Made by a program: the position numbers and the translations under genes | Assembly (NCBI RefSeq): GCF_034424545.1 | Contig: NZ_CP139970.1 | Span: forward strand, 2,852,001-2,916,000 | Length of the DNA: 64,000 nucleotides | Direction of reading: 5' to 3' | From: Trinickia caryophylli | GTDB taxonomy: Bacteria; Pseudomonadota; Gammaproteobacteria; Burkholderiales; Burkholderiaceae | Notes under the pieces: model-generated | Database searches by the model: none | The model's input: the letters and a program-made list of their open reading frames with translations, nothing else | Told to the model about the DNA's origin: nothing | In this document: positions 15,659-25,138 of the stretch, in pieces | Numbering within the stretch: position 1 is the first letter of the stretch | Layout: each line of letters opens with the position of its first letter

Positions 15659-17311
15659 TTACTGCGGCAGCGCCGGAATCATCCACGACAGTACGTGCTG
15701 CTGGAGGAACACGAGCACGCCCAGCAGCAGCGTGAGGATCACGCTGTGCCAGAACGTACGTGCGAAGACGACGCCTTCCTGCCCTTTGAGGTCGGTTGTG
15801 GACACGCCCGTGGCAATGTTCTGCGGCGAGATCATCTTGCCCATCACGCCGCCCGAGGAATTCGTCGCCGCCATCAACACGGGATCGAAGCCGAGTTGGC
15901 GTGCGGCTACGACCTGCAGATTGCCGAAGAGCGCATTACCGGAGGTATCGCTGCCCGAGAGGAACACCGCGATCCACCCGAGCGTGGCCGAGACGAGCGG
16001 GAAAAGTGCCCCGGTGGACGCGACGCCGAGGCCCAGCGTATAGCTCATGCCCGAATAGTTGAGCAGATAGGCAAGGCCCACGATCATCATCACCGTGGCA
16101 ATGGCGATGCGCGTTTGCTTCCATGTGCCGGCCACGCAGGCGAAGAACTCGCCGACGCTCACGCGCGTGAGCACGGCCGTGACGATCGCGGACAGCAGAA
16201 TCGCCGTGCCGGTGCCGAGTGGCTGGAAGTCCCAGACCGCCGCGTACGCCTTGTGATAGAGCGTCATGTACACGGCGTTGTGCAACCCCGGCCATTTGAT
16301 CTTCACGTCGCCGATCGCCGCCACGCTTGCGTGCACCCAGAAGATGACGATGACCGAGACTACGAGCCAGGGCAGCCAGCCGCCGTAGCCCACGCGTCCA
16401 TGTCCACCGTTGCGCAGCGCGCCGTTCGCGCCCGCGCGCGAGATGGCGAACTCGGGATCGGGCGCGGGCTTCCAGACCTTGAGGAAGGCGACCGTCACGA
16501 TGAGCGACGAGAGCGAGGAGAGCACGTCGGTGAGTTGATAGCCGAGATAGTTCGACGTGACGAACTGCGCGATCGCGAAACTGCCGCCCGACACCAGCAG
16601 CGCGGGCCAGAGCTTCGCGATCGAGCGCATGCCGCCGTACATCCCGACCACGTAGAACGGCAGCAGCAGCGCGAAGAACGGCAACTGGCGGCCGACCATG
16701 GCGCCGAGCGTGCCGGCCGGCAGCGAGGTCACGGCGCCGAGTACGGTGATCGGTACGCCGAGTGCGCCGAATGCGACGGGGGCCGTATTGAAGATCAACG
16801 TGAAGGTGAGCGCCTCGATGGCCGGAAAGCCGAGCGCGATCAAAAGGGCGCTCGTGATCGCCACGGGGGTGCCGAAGCCCGAGATGCCTTCGAGCAGACA
16901 GCCGAACGAGAAGGCGACGACGAGCAGCACGAGCCGCCGGTCGTCGGGCAGGTGATCGAGCATCCACTGACGGAACTGATCGAAGCGCCCGCTCTTCACG
17001 GCGATGTTGTAAAGCAGCAGTGCGTTGAAGACGATCCACATGACCGGGAACAGGGCGAGTGCCATGCCGGCCCCCACGGCATCGAGCGCGAGCGCTGCGG
17101 GCATGCCCCACGCCGCGACGGCGATGACGATTCCCGCAACGAGCCCGGCGAGCGACGCCTGCCAGGCCGGCCGGCGCAGGATGCCGAGCATGACGAGCGC
17201 GATGGCGATCGGCACGACGGCGACGAGAAACGAGAGCAAAAGCGAATTCCCGACCGGTGTCAGCGGCTGAGCGAACACCGTTCCTGGCGGGAGCGCCGTG
17301 GTTGGATTCAT
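15659..17311 (-). CDS. lldP: L-lactate permease LldP/LctP
   Basis: A 550-aa inner-membrane protein of the LctP family that imports L-lactate, and often glycolate, with protons. The protein is hydrophobic throughout, with 12-14 predicted membrane helices. Family hallmarks include EGISGFGTPVAITSALLIALGF-type sequence near residues 135-155 and the C-terminal NSSGGVMGKMISPQNIATG. The start ATG 17311 follows AAGGAG at a good distance. It lies next to the glycolate genes in the same orientation, so glycolate uptake is a reasonable second role (inference). Confidence 0.93.
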   Translation of the reverse strand: MNPTTALPPGTVFAQPLTPVGNSLLLSFLVAVVPIAIALVMLGILRRPAWQASLAGLVAGIVIAVAAWGMPAALALDAVGAGMALALFPVMWIVFNALLLYNIAVKSGRFDQFRQWMLDHLPDDRRLVLLVVAFSFGCLLEGISGFGTPVAITSALLIALGFPAIEALTFTLIFNTAPVAFGALGVPITVLGAVTSLPAGTLGAMVGRQLPFFALLLPFYVVGMYGGMRSIAKLWPALLVSGGSFAIAQFVTSNYLGYQLTDVLSSLSSLIVTVAFLKVWKPAPDPEFAISRAGANGALRNGGHGRVGYGGWLPWLVVSVIVIFWVHASVAAIGDVKIKWPGLHNAVYMTLYHKAYAAVWDFQPLGTGTAILLSAIVTAVLTRVSVGEFFACVAGTWKQTRIAIATVMMIVGLAYLLNYSGMSYTLGLGVASTGALFPLVSATLGWIAVFLSGSDTSGNALFGNLQVVAARQLGFDPVLMAATNSSGGVMGKMISPQNIATGVSTTDLKGQEGVVFARTFWHSVILTLLLGVLVFLQQHVLSWMIPALPQ

Positions 17312-17615
17312 TCTGTGTCTCCTTGTATGGGCCGAATGTGGCCGTTTTGAATCTTTTGTCGTCCGTGTTGCTTGCTATTCGATTCGATGTAGCCGTGTGG
17401 CGCTCGAGCTGGCTGCCCGGTGCTGACGCTGCTGCATCCCCGACATCGCCGGGCGCACCCGTGTTCCTGTCCGCCGCCCCCCTTGCTTGCGGCGGTCCGC
17501 GCTCCGGGCGGTGCGGCGGCGACGGGGCTCGCCGCCGCCGCACCGGCTCGTGTACGGCGCTACGGAGTACTGCCGATTCCTGTAATCGATACTGCTCCTA
17601 CTGCCGTGAGCCTCG
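17312..17615. other. Intergenic region between glcB and lldP
   Basis: 304 bp with no gene. The right end follows the glcB stop and the left end contains the ribosome site of lldP. The A/T-richer part at 17320-17395 is the probable lldP promoter region. No dyad comparable to the GlcC sites was found. Confidence 0.4.
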
Positions 17616-19799
17616 TCAACCTTGCCGCGGATGACGCTTGAACTCGAGGCGGAACCGATGCAGGAGCGGCTCCGTGTAGCCGCTCGGTTGCTCGCGGCCT
17701 TGCAGCGCGAGCGCGCAGGCGGCGCGGTACGCGAACGACGCGTCGTAGTCGGGCGCCATCGGCCGATAGTTCGGATCGCCGGCGTTCTGCTTGTCGACGA
17801 CGACGGCCATCCGCCGGAACGTCTCTTCCACGAGTTCGCGCGTGACGACGCCGTGGCGCAGCCAGTTCGCGATGTGCTGGCTCGAGATGCGCAGCGTGGC
17901 GCGGTCTTCCATCAGGCCGACGTTGTGGATGTCCGGGACCTTGGAGCAGCCCACGCCCTGATCGATCCAGCGCACGACGTAGCCGAGAATGCCCTGCGTA
18001 TTGTTTTCGAGCTCGCTGCGGATCTCGTCGTCGCTCCAGTTCGCCTTTTCGACGACGGGTACCGTGAGCAGCCCTTCGATCAGCGCTGCACGCTCGCTCG
18101 CATAGTCGACCTTTTCGAGCGATTGCTGGACGGCCTGCACGTCGACTTCGTGATAGTGCAGGGCGTGCAGCGTTGCGGCGGTCGGCGACGGCACCCACGC
18201 CGTATTGGCGCCGGCCCGCAACTGCGCCGCCTTTTGCTCGAGCATCGCATGCATGAGGTCGGGCATCGCCCACATGCCCTTGCCGATCTGCGCGCGTCCG
18301 CGCAGGCCGCAGGCCAGACCGACGAGCACGTTGCTGCGCTCGTAGGCCGCGATCCATGCCGAACCCTTCATGTCGCCCTTGCGCAGCACGGGGCCGGCTT
18401 CCATCGCCGTATGGATCTCGTCTCCGGTGCGATCGAGAAAGCCCGTGTTGATGAATGCGACGCGGCCGCTCGCCGCGGCGATGCAGGCCGCGAGGTTCAC
18501 GCTCGTGCGCCGCTCTTCGTCCATGATGCCCATCTTGACCGTATGGCGCGGCAGCCCGTACAGATCTTCGACGCGATCGAACAGCCCGTTCGCGAACGCC
18601 ACTTCGGCCGGCCCGTGCATCTTCGGCTTCACGATGTAGATGGAGCCCGTGCGCGAGTTGAGCTTGCTCTTGCGGTCGTGCAGCGCGCACAGCGTCGTTA
18701 CGACGGCGTCGAGGATGCCTTCGGGAATCTCGTTGCCGTCGCGATCGAGCACGGCGCCGTTCGTCATCAGGTGCCCGACGTTGCGCACGAAGAGCAGCGA
18801 GCGGCCGTGCAGCGCAAGCGTGCCGCCTGCCGGCGTGCGGTAGCTGCGGTCGGTGTTCAGGCGCCGCGTGAAGGTCGTGCCGCCCTTGGCCACCTCCTCG
18901 GTCAGCGTGCCCTGCATGAGGCCGAGCCAGTTGCGGTAGAGCGCGACCTTGTCCTCGGCGTCCACGGCCGCGACCGAGTCTTCGCAGTCGATGATCGTCG
19001 TGACGGCGGCCTCGAGCACCACGTCCTTCACGTGTGCCGCATCGGTTTTGCCGATCGGCGCGCCGGCATCGATCTGGATTTCGATGTGCAGGCCGTTGTG
19101 CTTGAGCAGAATTGCCGTAGGCGAATCGGCCTCGCCTTGAAAGCCCGCGAATTGCGCGGGTGCGGCGAGCGCGAGCGTTCCCTTGGGGGTATCGACGGCG
19201 AGTTGGCCATCGCGTACGGCATAGCGTGTCGCGTCGCGGTGCGAGCCGCCTGCGAGCGGCGCCGCCTTGTCGAGGAACGCACGCGCATACTCGATCACGC
19301 GCGCGCCACGCACCGGGTTGTAGCCGCCGCCGCGCGTCGCGCCGCCGTCTTCGGGCAGCGCATCGGTGCCGTAGAGCGCGTCATAGAGGCTGCCCCAGCG
19401 TGCGTTGGCGGCATTGAGCGCATAGCGGGCGTTCGAAAGCGGCACGACGAGCTGGGGGCCGGCCTGCTCGGCGAGTTCGGTGTCGACGTTCGATGTCGTG
19501 ACCGCGACGCGCTCGGGAGCCGGAGCGAGATAGCCGATCTGCTCGAGAAAGGCGCGATAGGCCCGCTGATCGCGCACGGGGCCCGGGTGCGTGCGATACC
19601 AGTCGTCGATCGCCGCCTGCAGCCGGTCGCGCTCGGCGATCAGTGCACGGTTTTGCGGCGCGAGCTCGTGCACGAGGGCGGAAAATCCCTGCCAGAAGGC
19701 GGTGGCGTCGATGCCCGTGCCCGGCATCGCTTCCTGCTCGATGAAACGGCTGAGCGATTCGGCGACGCGCAGCCCCTGGTGGTCGGTCATGTTGTCCAT
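17616..19799 (-). CDS. glcB: Malate synthase G
   Basis: A 727-aa cytosolic enzyme condensing glyoxylate with acetyl-CoA to malate, the usual size for isoform G. Recognisable stretches are [18 protein letters not shown] (about 265-282), [20 protein letters not shown] (about 400-420), [15 protein letters not shown] and the C-terminal [19 protein letters not shown]. The start is ATG 19799, the first methionine before [14 protein letters not shown]; earlier in-frame codons would add a non-conserved leader. It is the last gene of the glc set and removes the glyoxylate made by GlcDEF. Confidence 0.95.
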   Translation of the reverse strand: MDNMTDHQGLRVAESLSRFIEQEAMPGTGIDATAFWQGFSALVHELAPQNRALIAERDRLQAAIDDWYRTHPGPVRDQRAYRAFLEQIGYLAPAPERVAVTTSNVDTELAEQAGPQLVVPLSNARYALNAANARWGSLYDALYGTDALPEDGGATRGGGYNPVRGARVIEYARAFLDKAAPLAGGSHRDATRYAVRDGQLAVDTPKGTLALAAPAQFAGFQGEADSPTAILLKHNGLHIEIQIDAGAPIGKTDAAHVKDVVLEAAVTTIIDCEDSVAAVDAEDKVALYRNWLGLMQGTLTEEVAKGGTTFTRRLNTDRSYRTPAGGTLALHGRSLLFVRNVGHLMTNGAVLDRDGNEIPEGILDAVVTTLCALHDRKSKLNSRTGSIYIVKPKMHGPAEVAFANGLFDRVEDLYGLPRHTVKMGIMDEERRTSVNLAACIAAASGRVAFINTGFLDRTGDEIHTAMEAGPVLRKGDMKGSAWIAAYERSNVLVGLACGLRGRAQIGKGMWAMPDLMHAMLEQKAAQLRAGANTAWVPSPTAATLHALHYHEVDVQAVQQSLEKVDYASERAALIEGLLTVPVVEKANWSDDEIRSELENNTQGILGYVVRWIDQGVGCSKVPDIHNVGLMEDRATLRISSQHIANWLRHGVVTRELVEETFRRMAVVVDKQNAGDPNYRPMAPDYDASFAYRAACALALQGREQPSGYTEPLLHRFRLEFKRHPRQG

Positions 19800-19842
19800 G
19801 GTGTGAATCCGTGTGATTCGCTGGTTCGAGGGGGATGCTGAA

Positions 19843-19886
19843 GCGGCATCCAAGCGGCATTCAAGCGGCATTCAAGCGGCATTCAA
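19843..19886. repeat. 11-bp tandem repeat (four copies) between glcB and glcG
   Basis: Four back-to-back copies of GCGGCATTCAA (the first reads GCGGCATCCAA), followed by a decayed fifth. The last copy supplies the stop codon of glcG. The embedded word TTCAAGCGG is also the core of the unrelated 10-bp array at 26301-26410. Confidence 0.9.
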
Positions 19887-20287
19887 GCAGCAATGCGTCC
19901 GGCGCCGGCCTTGGCGATCTGCGCATCCTGGTCCGATTTCACACCCGATACGCCGATCGCACCGACGCACTGGCCAGCCGCGATCACGGGCACGCCGCCT
20001 TCGAGCGTGCCGCTGAGCGGTGCGCTCAGAAACGCGACGCGCCCATTGTTGATCATGTCCTCGTAGGCCTTCGATTCGCGCCGGCCGAGCGCGGCGGTGC
20101 GCGCTTTCTCGGTGGCGATGTAGGCACTGCTTGGCGATGCGCCGTCGAGCCGGGCAAGACCGAGCAGATGGCCGCCGTCGTCGACCACGGCGATCGTCAC
20201 GGCCCAGCCGTGGCGGTCGGCCTCGTCGCGCGCCGCGGCGAGGATCGTGTCGACTTCGGCCACGCCGAGTACGGATTTCGTTTGCAT
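19883..20287 (-). CDS. glcG: GlcG / HbpS-like protein
   Basis: A 134-aa single-domain protein of the GlcG/HbpS (DUF336) family. Members accompany glycolate oxidase genes or bind haem and cobalamin; the precise role in glycolate use is not settled. Typical features are AVVDDGGHLLGLARLDGA (about 35-52), TEKARTAALGRRES and the glycine-rich GGVPVIAAGQCVGAIGVSG. The start is ATG 20287 behind an AGAGAGAAA purine tract. The stop lies inside the 11-bp tandem repeat, so repeat changes could alter the last residues. Confidence 0.88.
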   Translation of the reverse strand: MQTKSVLGVAEVDTILAAARDEADRHGWAVTIAVVDDGGHLLGLARLDGASPSSAYIATEKARTAALGRRESKAYEDMINNGRVAFLSAPLSGTLEGGVPVIAAGQCVGAIGVSGVKSDQDAQIAKAGAGRIAA

Positions 20288-20322
20288 GTCGTTTCTCTCT
20301 TTTCTGTAAGGCTTCGGGTTCG

Positions 20323-21543
20323 TCAAGGCGCGAGGCTGGCGTCGACGAGCTCGATCCAGTGCTCGACCGGCGTACGCTTCGCGCCGTTCAGGTGGTGCTG
20401 GCAGCCGACGTTGGCCGTGACGATCGCGTCGGGGCCGCCTGCTTCGAGCGCGGCGAGCTTGTTGTCACGCAACGTTCGCGCCAATTCGGGCTGCGTGATC
20501 GAGTAGGTGCCCGCCGAGCCGCAGCACAGGTGGCCGTCGGCCACATCCGTCAATTCGAAGCCGAGGCGCCGCAAGACGGCCTCCACGGCGCCGCCGAGCT
20601 TCTGCGCATGGGCGAGCGTGCACGGACAATGTACTGCGATCCGGCCGGAACCGCGCGCTCGCAGCGTCTCGAGCGGTTCGGCCGACAACACTTCCACCAG
20701 ATCCCGGGCGAGCGCGCTCACGCGTTGCGCCTTGGCCGCATAAGCGGTGTCGCCGCGCAGCAGCTCGCCGTATTCCTTGACGAATGCGCCGCAGCCGCTT
20801 GCCGTCAGTACGATCGCCTCGGCTCCGGCCTCGATCGCCGGCCACCAGGCGTCGATATTACGCCGGGCGCGCGCAAGCCCGGCGTCGTGCGCGTCGAGGT
20901 GATACTCGGTCGCACCGCAGCAGCCGGCCTCGGGCGCCGGCGTCACGCTGATGCCGAGCCGATCGAGCACGCGGGTGGCGGCCGCGTTCGTATTCGGCGC
21001 GAGCGTCGGCTGCACGCAGCCTTCCAGCATCAGCATGCGTCGCGCATGGCGCGCGGGCGGCCGCGGCAAGGCGGCCCGCCGGTGTACGCGCAGCTTGTCG
21101 CCGAACTGGCGAGGAAGCACTGGGCGCAGTGCCCGGCCGGCCTTGAACAGGGCGGCGAAGAGCGCCGGCTCGGGCACGACCCGTCGCAGCGCGGCGCGCA
21201 CGAGCCGCTGGCCGGCCGGGCGCGGCGTGCGCCGGGCCAGTTCGGCCCGGCCGATGTCGAGCAACGTGTGATAGCGCACGCCCGAGGGGCACGTCGTCTC
21301 GCAGTTGCGGCAACTGAGGCAGCGGTCGAGGTGGGTCTGGGTGCTCGCGCCGGCGGGCTGCCCCTCGAGCAGTTGCTTGATCAGATAGATGCGCCCGCGC
21401 GGGCCGTCGAGCTCGTTGCCGAGCACCTGATACGTGGGACAGGTGGCATTGCAGAAGCCGCAATGCACGCAGGCGCGCAGGATCGCCTCGGCCTCGTCGG
21501 CCCGCGCGATCGAGCGCGCTTCTTCGCTGAGATTCGTTTGCAT
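20323..21543 (-). CDS. glcF: Glycolate oxidase iron-sulfur subunit GlcF
   Basis: A 406-aa electron-transfer subunit of the membrane-associated glycolate oxidase. Two [4Fe-4S] motifs stand at the N-terminus: CVHCGFCNATCPTYQ (about 31-45) and CLSCRNCETTCPSGV (about 83-97). The C-terminal CCG domains contain the CCG-like cysteines of EAGCCGATEYHL and DGHLCCGSAGTYS. It passes electrons from the flavin subunits toward quinone. It lies 21 bp after glcE in the same operon. Confidence 0.95.
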   Translation of the reverse strand: MQTNLSEEARSIARADEAEAILRACVHCGFCNATCPTYQVLGNELDGPRGRIYLIKQLLEGQPAGASTQTHLDRCLSCRNCETTCPSGVRYHTLLDIGRAELARRTPRPAGQRLVRAALRRVVPEPALFAALFKAGRALRPVLPRQFGDKLRVHRRAALPRPPARHARRMLMLEGCVQPTLAPNTNAAATRVLDRLGISVTPAPEAGCCGATEYHLDAHDAGLARARRNIDAWWPAIEAGAEAIVLTASGCGAFVKEYGELLRGDTAYAAKAQRVSALARDLVEVLSAEPLETLRARGSGRIAVHCPCTLAHAQKLGGAVEAVLRRLGFELTDVADGHLCCGSAGTYSITQPELARTLRDNKLAALEAGGPDAIVTANVGCQHHLNGAKRTPVEHWIELVDASLAP

Positions 21544-21564
21544 TCGGGATAGGTACGAAAGCGT

Positions 21565-22632
21565 TTAGAGCGAGGCGTAGAGGCGGCCCGGATTGAATAT
21601 GCCGTGCGGATCGAGCTGCGCCTTCAGTTGCCGATGCAGCCGCTCGAGCGGCGCCGAAAGCGGCTCGAACGGCTCGCTGGTGACGTCGGGCGTGAAGCAG
21701 GTGGCATAGCCGCCCAACTCGCGCGCGAGCCGGCGAACCTCGTGCGCCGGTGCGTCGCTCTTGAGCCAGCGCTGCATGCCGGCCCAGTCGAGCAGCACCG
21801 GGCCCGGGAGCGCGGCAAGCGGCGCGGCGGCCGGCAGGGAGAGCCGCCACAGCGGCGCGGGGCCCGCGAAGAACGGCAGTTTGAGCCGGCGCAGCGCGGG
21901 CCAGAACGACCCGTCGCAGACTGCGCCGCCGATGCGCGCTTGCGCGGCCTCGACCGAGCCGTGGCCGCCTTCGAGCCTGACCTGCAGCTTGCCGTCGAAA
22001 TGGCAGGCGCCGGCCAGCGGCAGGCCGGTGCGGCGCCACTCGGCCACGCGGGCGATGGCATCCGCGGCCGGCACTTCGAGCGTCAGGTCGAGCGCGGCGC
22101 GCGGCTTCGGCAGAACCTTCAGCGAGACCTCGGTAATGACGCCCAGGCAGCCGAAGCTGCCCGCGAGCAGGCGCGACACGTCGAAGCCCGCGACGTTTTT
22201 CATGACCTCGCCGCCGAAGCGCAGATGCTTGCCGTGCCCGGTGATCACGCGGCAGCCGAGCACGAAGTCGCGCACCGAGCCCGCCCACGGGCGGCGCGCG
22301 CCCGAAAGCCCGGCGGCGGCCATGCCGCCCACCGTCGCTTGCGGCCCGAAGACGAGCGGCTCGCAGGCGAGCATCTGGCCTGCGTCGTCGAGTGCCGTCT
22401 CGAGTTCGGCGAGCGGTGTGCCGGCGCGGGCCGTCACGACGAGCTCGGTCGGGTCGTAGCTGACGATGCCGCGATGAGCGCGCGTATCGAGCGGTGCGCC
22501 GCTCGCGGGGCGGCCCAAAAAGCCCTTCGTATCGCCGCCGCGGATGGCGAGCGGCGTCTTCTTCGCGATGGCCTCGCGCACGGCGTGGATGAGCGCTTCG
22601 CTCGCGTCGGCACCATCGAATTCGCGTCGCAT
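21565..22632 (-). CDS. glcE: Glycolate oxidase FAD-binding subunit GlcE
   Basis: A 355-aa flavoprotein of the FAD_binding_4 (VAO/PCMH) fold. It has TPLAIRGGDTKGFLG near residues 30-44, the FAD-loop segment QATVGGMAAAGLSG (about 100-113) and FGGEVMKNVAGFDVSRL. It forms the second flavin subunit of glycolate oxidase. The start ATG shares one base with the stop of glcD (TGATG), indicating translational coupling. Confidence 0.94.
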   Translation of the reverse strand: MRREFDGADASEALIHAVREAIAKKTPLAIRGGDTKGFLGRPASGAPLDTRAHRGIVSYDPTELVVTARAGTPLAELETALDDAGQMLACEPLVFGPQATVGGMAAAGLSGARRPWAGSVRDFVLGCRVITGHGKHLRFGGEVMKNVAGFDVSRLLAGSFGCLGVITEVSLKVLPKPRAALDLTLEVPAADAIARVAEWRRTGLPLAGACHFDGKLQVRLEGGHGSVEAAQARIGGAVCDGSFWPALRRLKLPFFAGPAPLWRLSLPAAAPLAALPGPVLLDWAGMQRWLKSDAPAHEVRRLARELGGYATCFTPDVTSEPFEPLSAPLERLHRQLKAQLDPHGIFNPGRLYASL

Positions 22633-24131
22633 CAGAAACGCTCCAGTTCGGGAAACGGCAATTGGCCGTGATGCACGTGCATGGCGCCGAATTCGGCGCA
22701 GCGATGCAGCGTAGGAATGTTCTTGCCGGGGTTGAGCAACTGGGCGGGATCGAAGGCCGCCTTCACCGCATGGAAGAACTCGATTTCGTCGCTCGTGAAC
22801 TGCACGCACATCTGATTGATCTTTTCGCGGCCCACGCCGTGCTCGCCCGTGATGCTGCCGCCCACCGCGACGCAGAGCTCGAGGATCTTGCCGGCCAGCG
22901 CTTCGGTGCGGGCCAGTTCCCCCGGCTGGTTGGCATCGAACAGAATCAGCGGATGCATGTTGCCGTCGCCGGCATGAAACACGTTGGCGACGCGCAGCCC
23001 GTACTCGCTCGACAGCGCCGCGATGCCGCGCAGCACGCGCGCGAGTTCGCGGCGCGGGATCGAGCCGTCGATGCAGTAGTAGTCGGGCGACAGGCGGCCG
23101 ACCGCCGGGAACGCATTCTTGCGTCCGGCCCACAGGCGCAGGCGTTCGGCTTCGTCTTTCGCTACGGTGACGTTGGCCGCACCCGCCGCGCGCAAGAGCT
23201 GGCTTACGTGCGCGATGTCTTCGTCGACGTCGATTTCGGCGCCATCGAGCTCGCACAGCAGAATGGCTTCCGCGTCGACCGGATACCCCGCATGAATGAA
23301 GTCCTCGGCTGCGCGGATCGCAAGGTTGTCCATCATCTCGAGCCCGCCCGGGATGATGCCCGCGCCGATGATCCCGGCGACGGCCTTGCCGGCGGTTTCG
23401 ACGTCGTTGAAGCTGGCCATCAGCATCTTCGCGCACTGCGGCTTCGGCAGCAGCTTGACCGTCACTTCCACGACTACGCCGAGCATGCCCTCGGAGCCCG
23501 TGAAGAGCGCGAGCAAATCGAAGCCGGGGCTGTCGAGCGACTCTGCGCCGAGCGTCATCCGCTCGCCGTCGATCGTGAGGATGTCGACGTTGAGGATGTT
23601 GTGGACGGTGAGGCCGTATTTGAGGCAATGCACGCCGCCCGCATTCTCCGCGACGTTGCCGCCGATCGAGCAGGCGATCTGCGACGACGGATCGGGCGCG
23701 TAATAGAGCCCGTGGGGCGCCGCCGCCTGCGAAATCGCGAGGTTGCGCACGCCGGGCTCCACGCGGGCGATGCCGGCCACGGGGTCGATGGCCACGATGC
23801 GTTTGAACTTCGACATGACGAGCAGGATGCCTTTCTCGAGCGGCAGTGCGCCGCCCGAAAGGCCGGTACCCGCGCCGCGCGCGACCACCGGTATGCCGCG
23901 CGCCGCCGCCAGTTTCAGTACGGCCGCGACCTGCTCGACCGTTTCAGGCAATACCACGCACAGCGGGACGGTGCGGTAGGCGGACAGGCCGTCGCATTCG
24001 AAGGGGCGGACATGCTCGGGCTCGTGCAGAACCTGCATACCCGGGCAGAGGCGTTCAAGCGCTTCGATGAGCGCGTCGCGGTCGACGGGCGGCAGCGCGC
24101 CGTCGATCCTTTCGTCGTATTTGAAATTCAT
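22632..24131 (-). CDS. glcD: Glycolate oxidase subunit GlcD
   Basis: A 499-aa catalytic FAD subunit oxidising glycolate to glyoxylate. The FAD_binding_4 domain contains PVVARGAGTGLSGGALPL (about 80-97) and CSIGGNVAENAGGVHCLKYG. The C-terminal FAD-oxidase domain has the conserved NVFHAGDGNMHPLILFD and GSITGEHGVGREK. It is the first gene of the minus-strand glc operon. The start ATG 24131 lies about 100 bp from a TGGTCGTACCA site shared with the divergent regulator gene. Confidence 0.96.
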   Translation of the reverse strand: MNFKYDERIDGALPPVDRDALIEALERLCPGMQVLHEPEHVRPFECDGLSAYRTVPLCVVLPETVEQVAAVLKLAAARGIPVVARGAGTGLSGGALPLEKGILLVMSKFKRIVAIDPVAGIARVEPGVRNLAISQAAAPHGLYYAPDPSSQIACSIGGNVAENAGGVHCLKYGLTVHNILNVDILTIDGERMTLGAESLDSPGFDLLALFTGSEGMLGVVVEVTVKLLPKPQCAKMLMASFNDVETAGKAVAGIIGAGIIPGGLEMMDNLAIRAAEDFIHAGYPVDAEAILLCELDGAEIDVDEDIAHVSQLLRAAGAANVTVAKDEAERLRLWAGRKNAFPAVGRLSPDYYCIDGSIPRRELARVLRGIAALSSEYGLRVANVFHAGDGNMHPLILFDANQPGELARTEALAGKILELCVAVGGSITGEHGVGREKINQMCVQFTSDEIEFFHAVKAAFDPAQLLNPGKNIPTLHRCAEFGAMHVHHGQLPFPELERF

Positions 24132-24228
24132 GATGCGTCCCGTAGCGGGGCGGCCTGCGCCGTGGCCGGATCGGATGATGGGCGGATTGTCGAACGCGCT
24201 GCGACGACCTGTCCATCGGGTAACGGAG

Positions 24229-24239
24229 TGGTCGTACCA
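24229..24239. promoter_or_regulatory. Candidate GlcC operator 1 (TGGTCGTACCA)
   Basis: An imperfect palindrome with TGGT and ACCA half-sites around three bases. This is the layout used by FadR-subfamily regulators such as PdhR and LldR. It lies in the divergent glcD-glcC intergenic region. A near copy is at 24332-24342. Confidence 0.6.
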
Positions 24240-24331
24240 GTTTTTTCGATTTAGTTTACAGGGCTGCCCGGCACGCGCGTAGAATCGCGTCGAGGGCGCT
24301 ACAGGCGCCGTGCCGCATTGAGTTTCAAAAG

Positions 24332-24342
24332 TGGTCATACCA
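24332..24342. promoter_or_regulatory. Candidate GlcC operator 2 (TGGTCATACCA)
   Basis: It differs from operator 1 by a single central base and lies directly before the chosen glcC start, 103 bp from the first site. The position suits autoregulation or a repression loop across the divergent promoters. Confidence 0.6.
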
Positions 24343-25113
24343 GTGAAATCACGCATCGAAGAGGGGGCGACGCGCAATGTCGCCGACGTGGTGGCGGAGC
24401 GCATCGAGAAGCTCATCGTCGACGGCGTGCTGAAGGAAGGGCAGGCGCTGCCCTCGGAGCGGCGTCTGACGGAGAAGCTCGGCGTATCGCGCAGCGCGCT
24501 GCGCGAGGGGCTCAAGCTGCTGCGTGCGCGCGGCATCATCGAGACGAGCCACGGCCGCGGCTCCTTCGTTGCACGGCTCGCGTCGCGCGAGCAGACCACG
24601 CCGATGATGCATCTGCTCGGGTCGCAGCCGCGCACCCTGTACGACTTGTTCGAGGTGCGCGGCCTGCTGGAGGCCGAATCGGCGCGGCTGGCCGCGCTGC
24701 GCGGCACGCCGGCCGACTACGTGCTGATCACGCGGCGCTACGAGGAAATGATGGCCGCGCATGGGCGCGAATGCGACGCCGAGACGCACGCGCGGCTCGA
24801 TCACGCGTTTCATCTGGCCATTTGCGAGGCGTCGCACAATCCCGTGCTCGTGCATACGCTGCGCTCGCTGACCGATCTGCTGCTGAGTTCGGTGTTTGCA
24901 TCGGTGAACAACCTCTATCACCGGGAGGCGCACAAGCGGAAGATCGATCGGCAGCATGCGCGCTTGTACAACGCGGTGGTGGGCAAGCTGCCGGAGCTTG
25001 CGCGGCGTGCCGCAGGCGAGCATCTGCGCAGCGTGGGGGTATGCCTGCGCGAGATCGAGCAGGAGGAGCAGCGCCTCGTGCGCTCGACGCTCAGGCTCGA
25101 GGGCTGGAAGTGA
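24343..25113 (+). CDS. glcC: GntR/FadR-type regulator GlcC
   Basis: A 256-aa regulator, divergent from glcDEFGB. The N-terminal GntR winged helix (ALPSERRLTEKLGVSRSALR, about 40-59) is followed by the all-helical FCD effector domain with the metal-ligand pattern: D and H in RLDHAFHLAIC, further H in RQHARLYNA and AAGEHLRSV. In E. coli GlcC activates glc genes with glycolate. The start is taken as GTG 24343 because the alternative GTG 24331 would put the operator-like site inside the coding region. No strong ribosome site supports either. Confidence 0.9.
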   Translation: MKSRIEEGATRNVADVVAERIEKLIVDGVLKEGQALPSERRLTEKLGVSRSALREGLKLLRARGIIETSHGRGSFVARLASREQTTPMMHLLGSQPRTLYDLFEVRGLLEAESARLAALRGTPADYVLITRRYEEMMAAHGRECDAETHARLDHAFHLAICEASHNPVLVHTLRSLTDLLLSSVFASVNNLYHREAHKRKIDRQHARLYNAVVGKLPELARRAAGEHLRSVGVCLREIEQEEQRLVRSTLRLEGWK

Positions 25114-25138
25114 GACGAACGAGATCCGGCGGCGCCGG

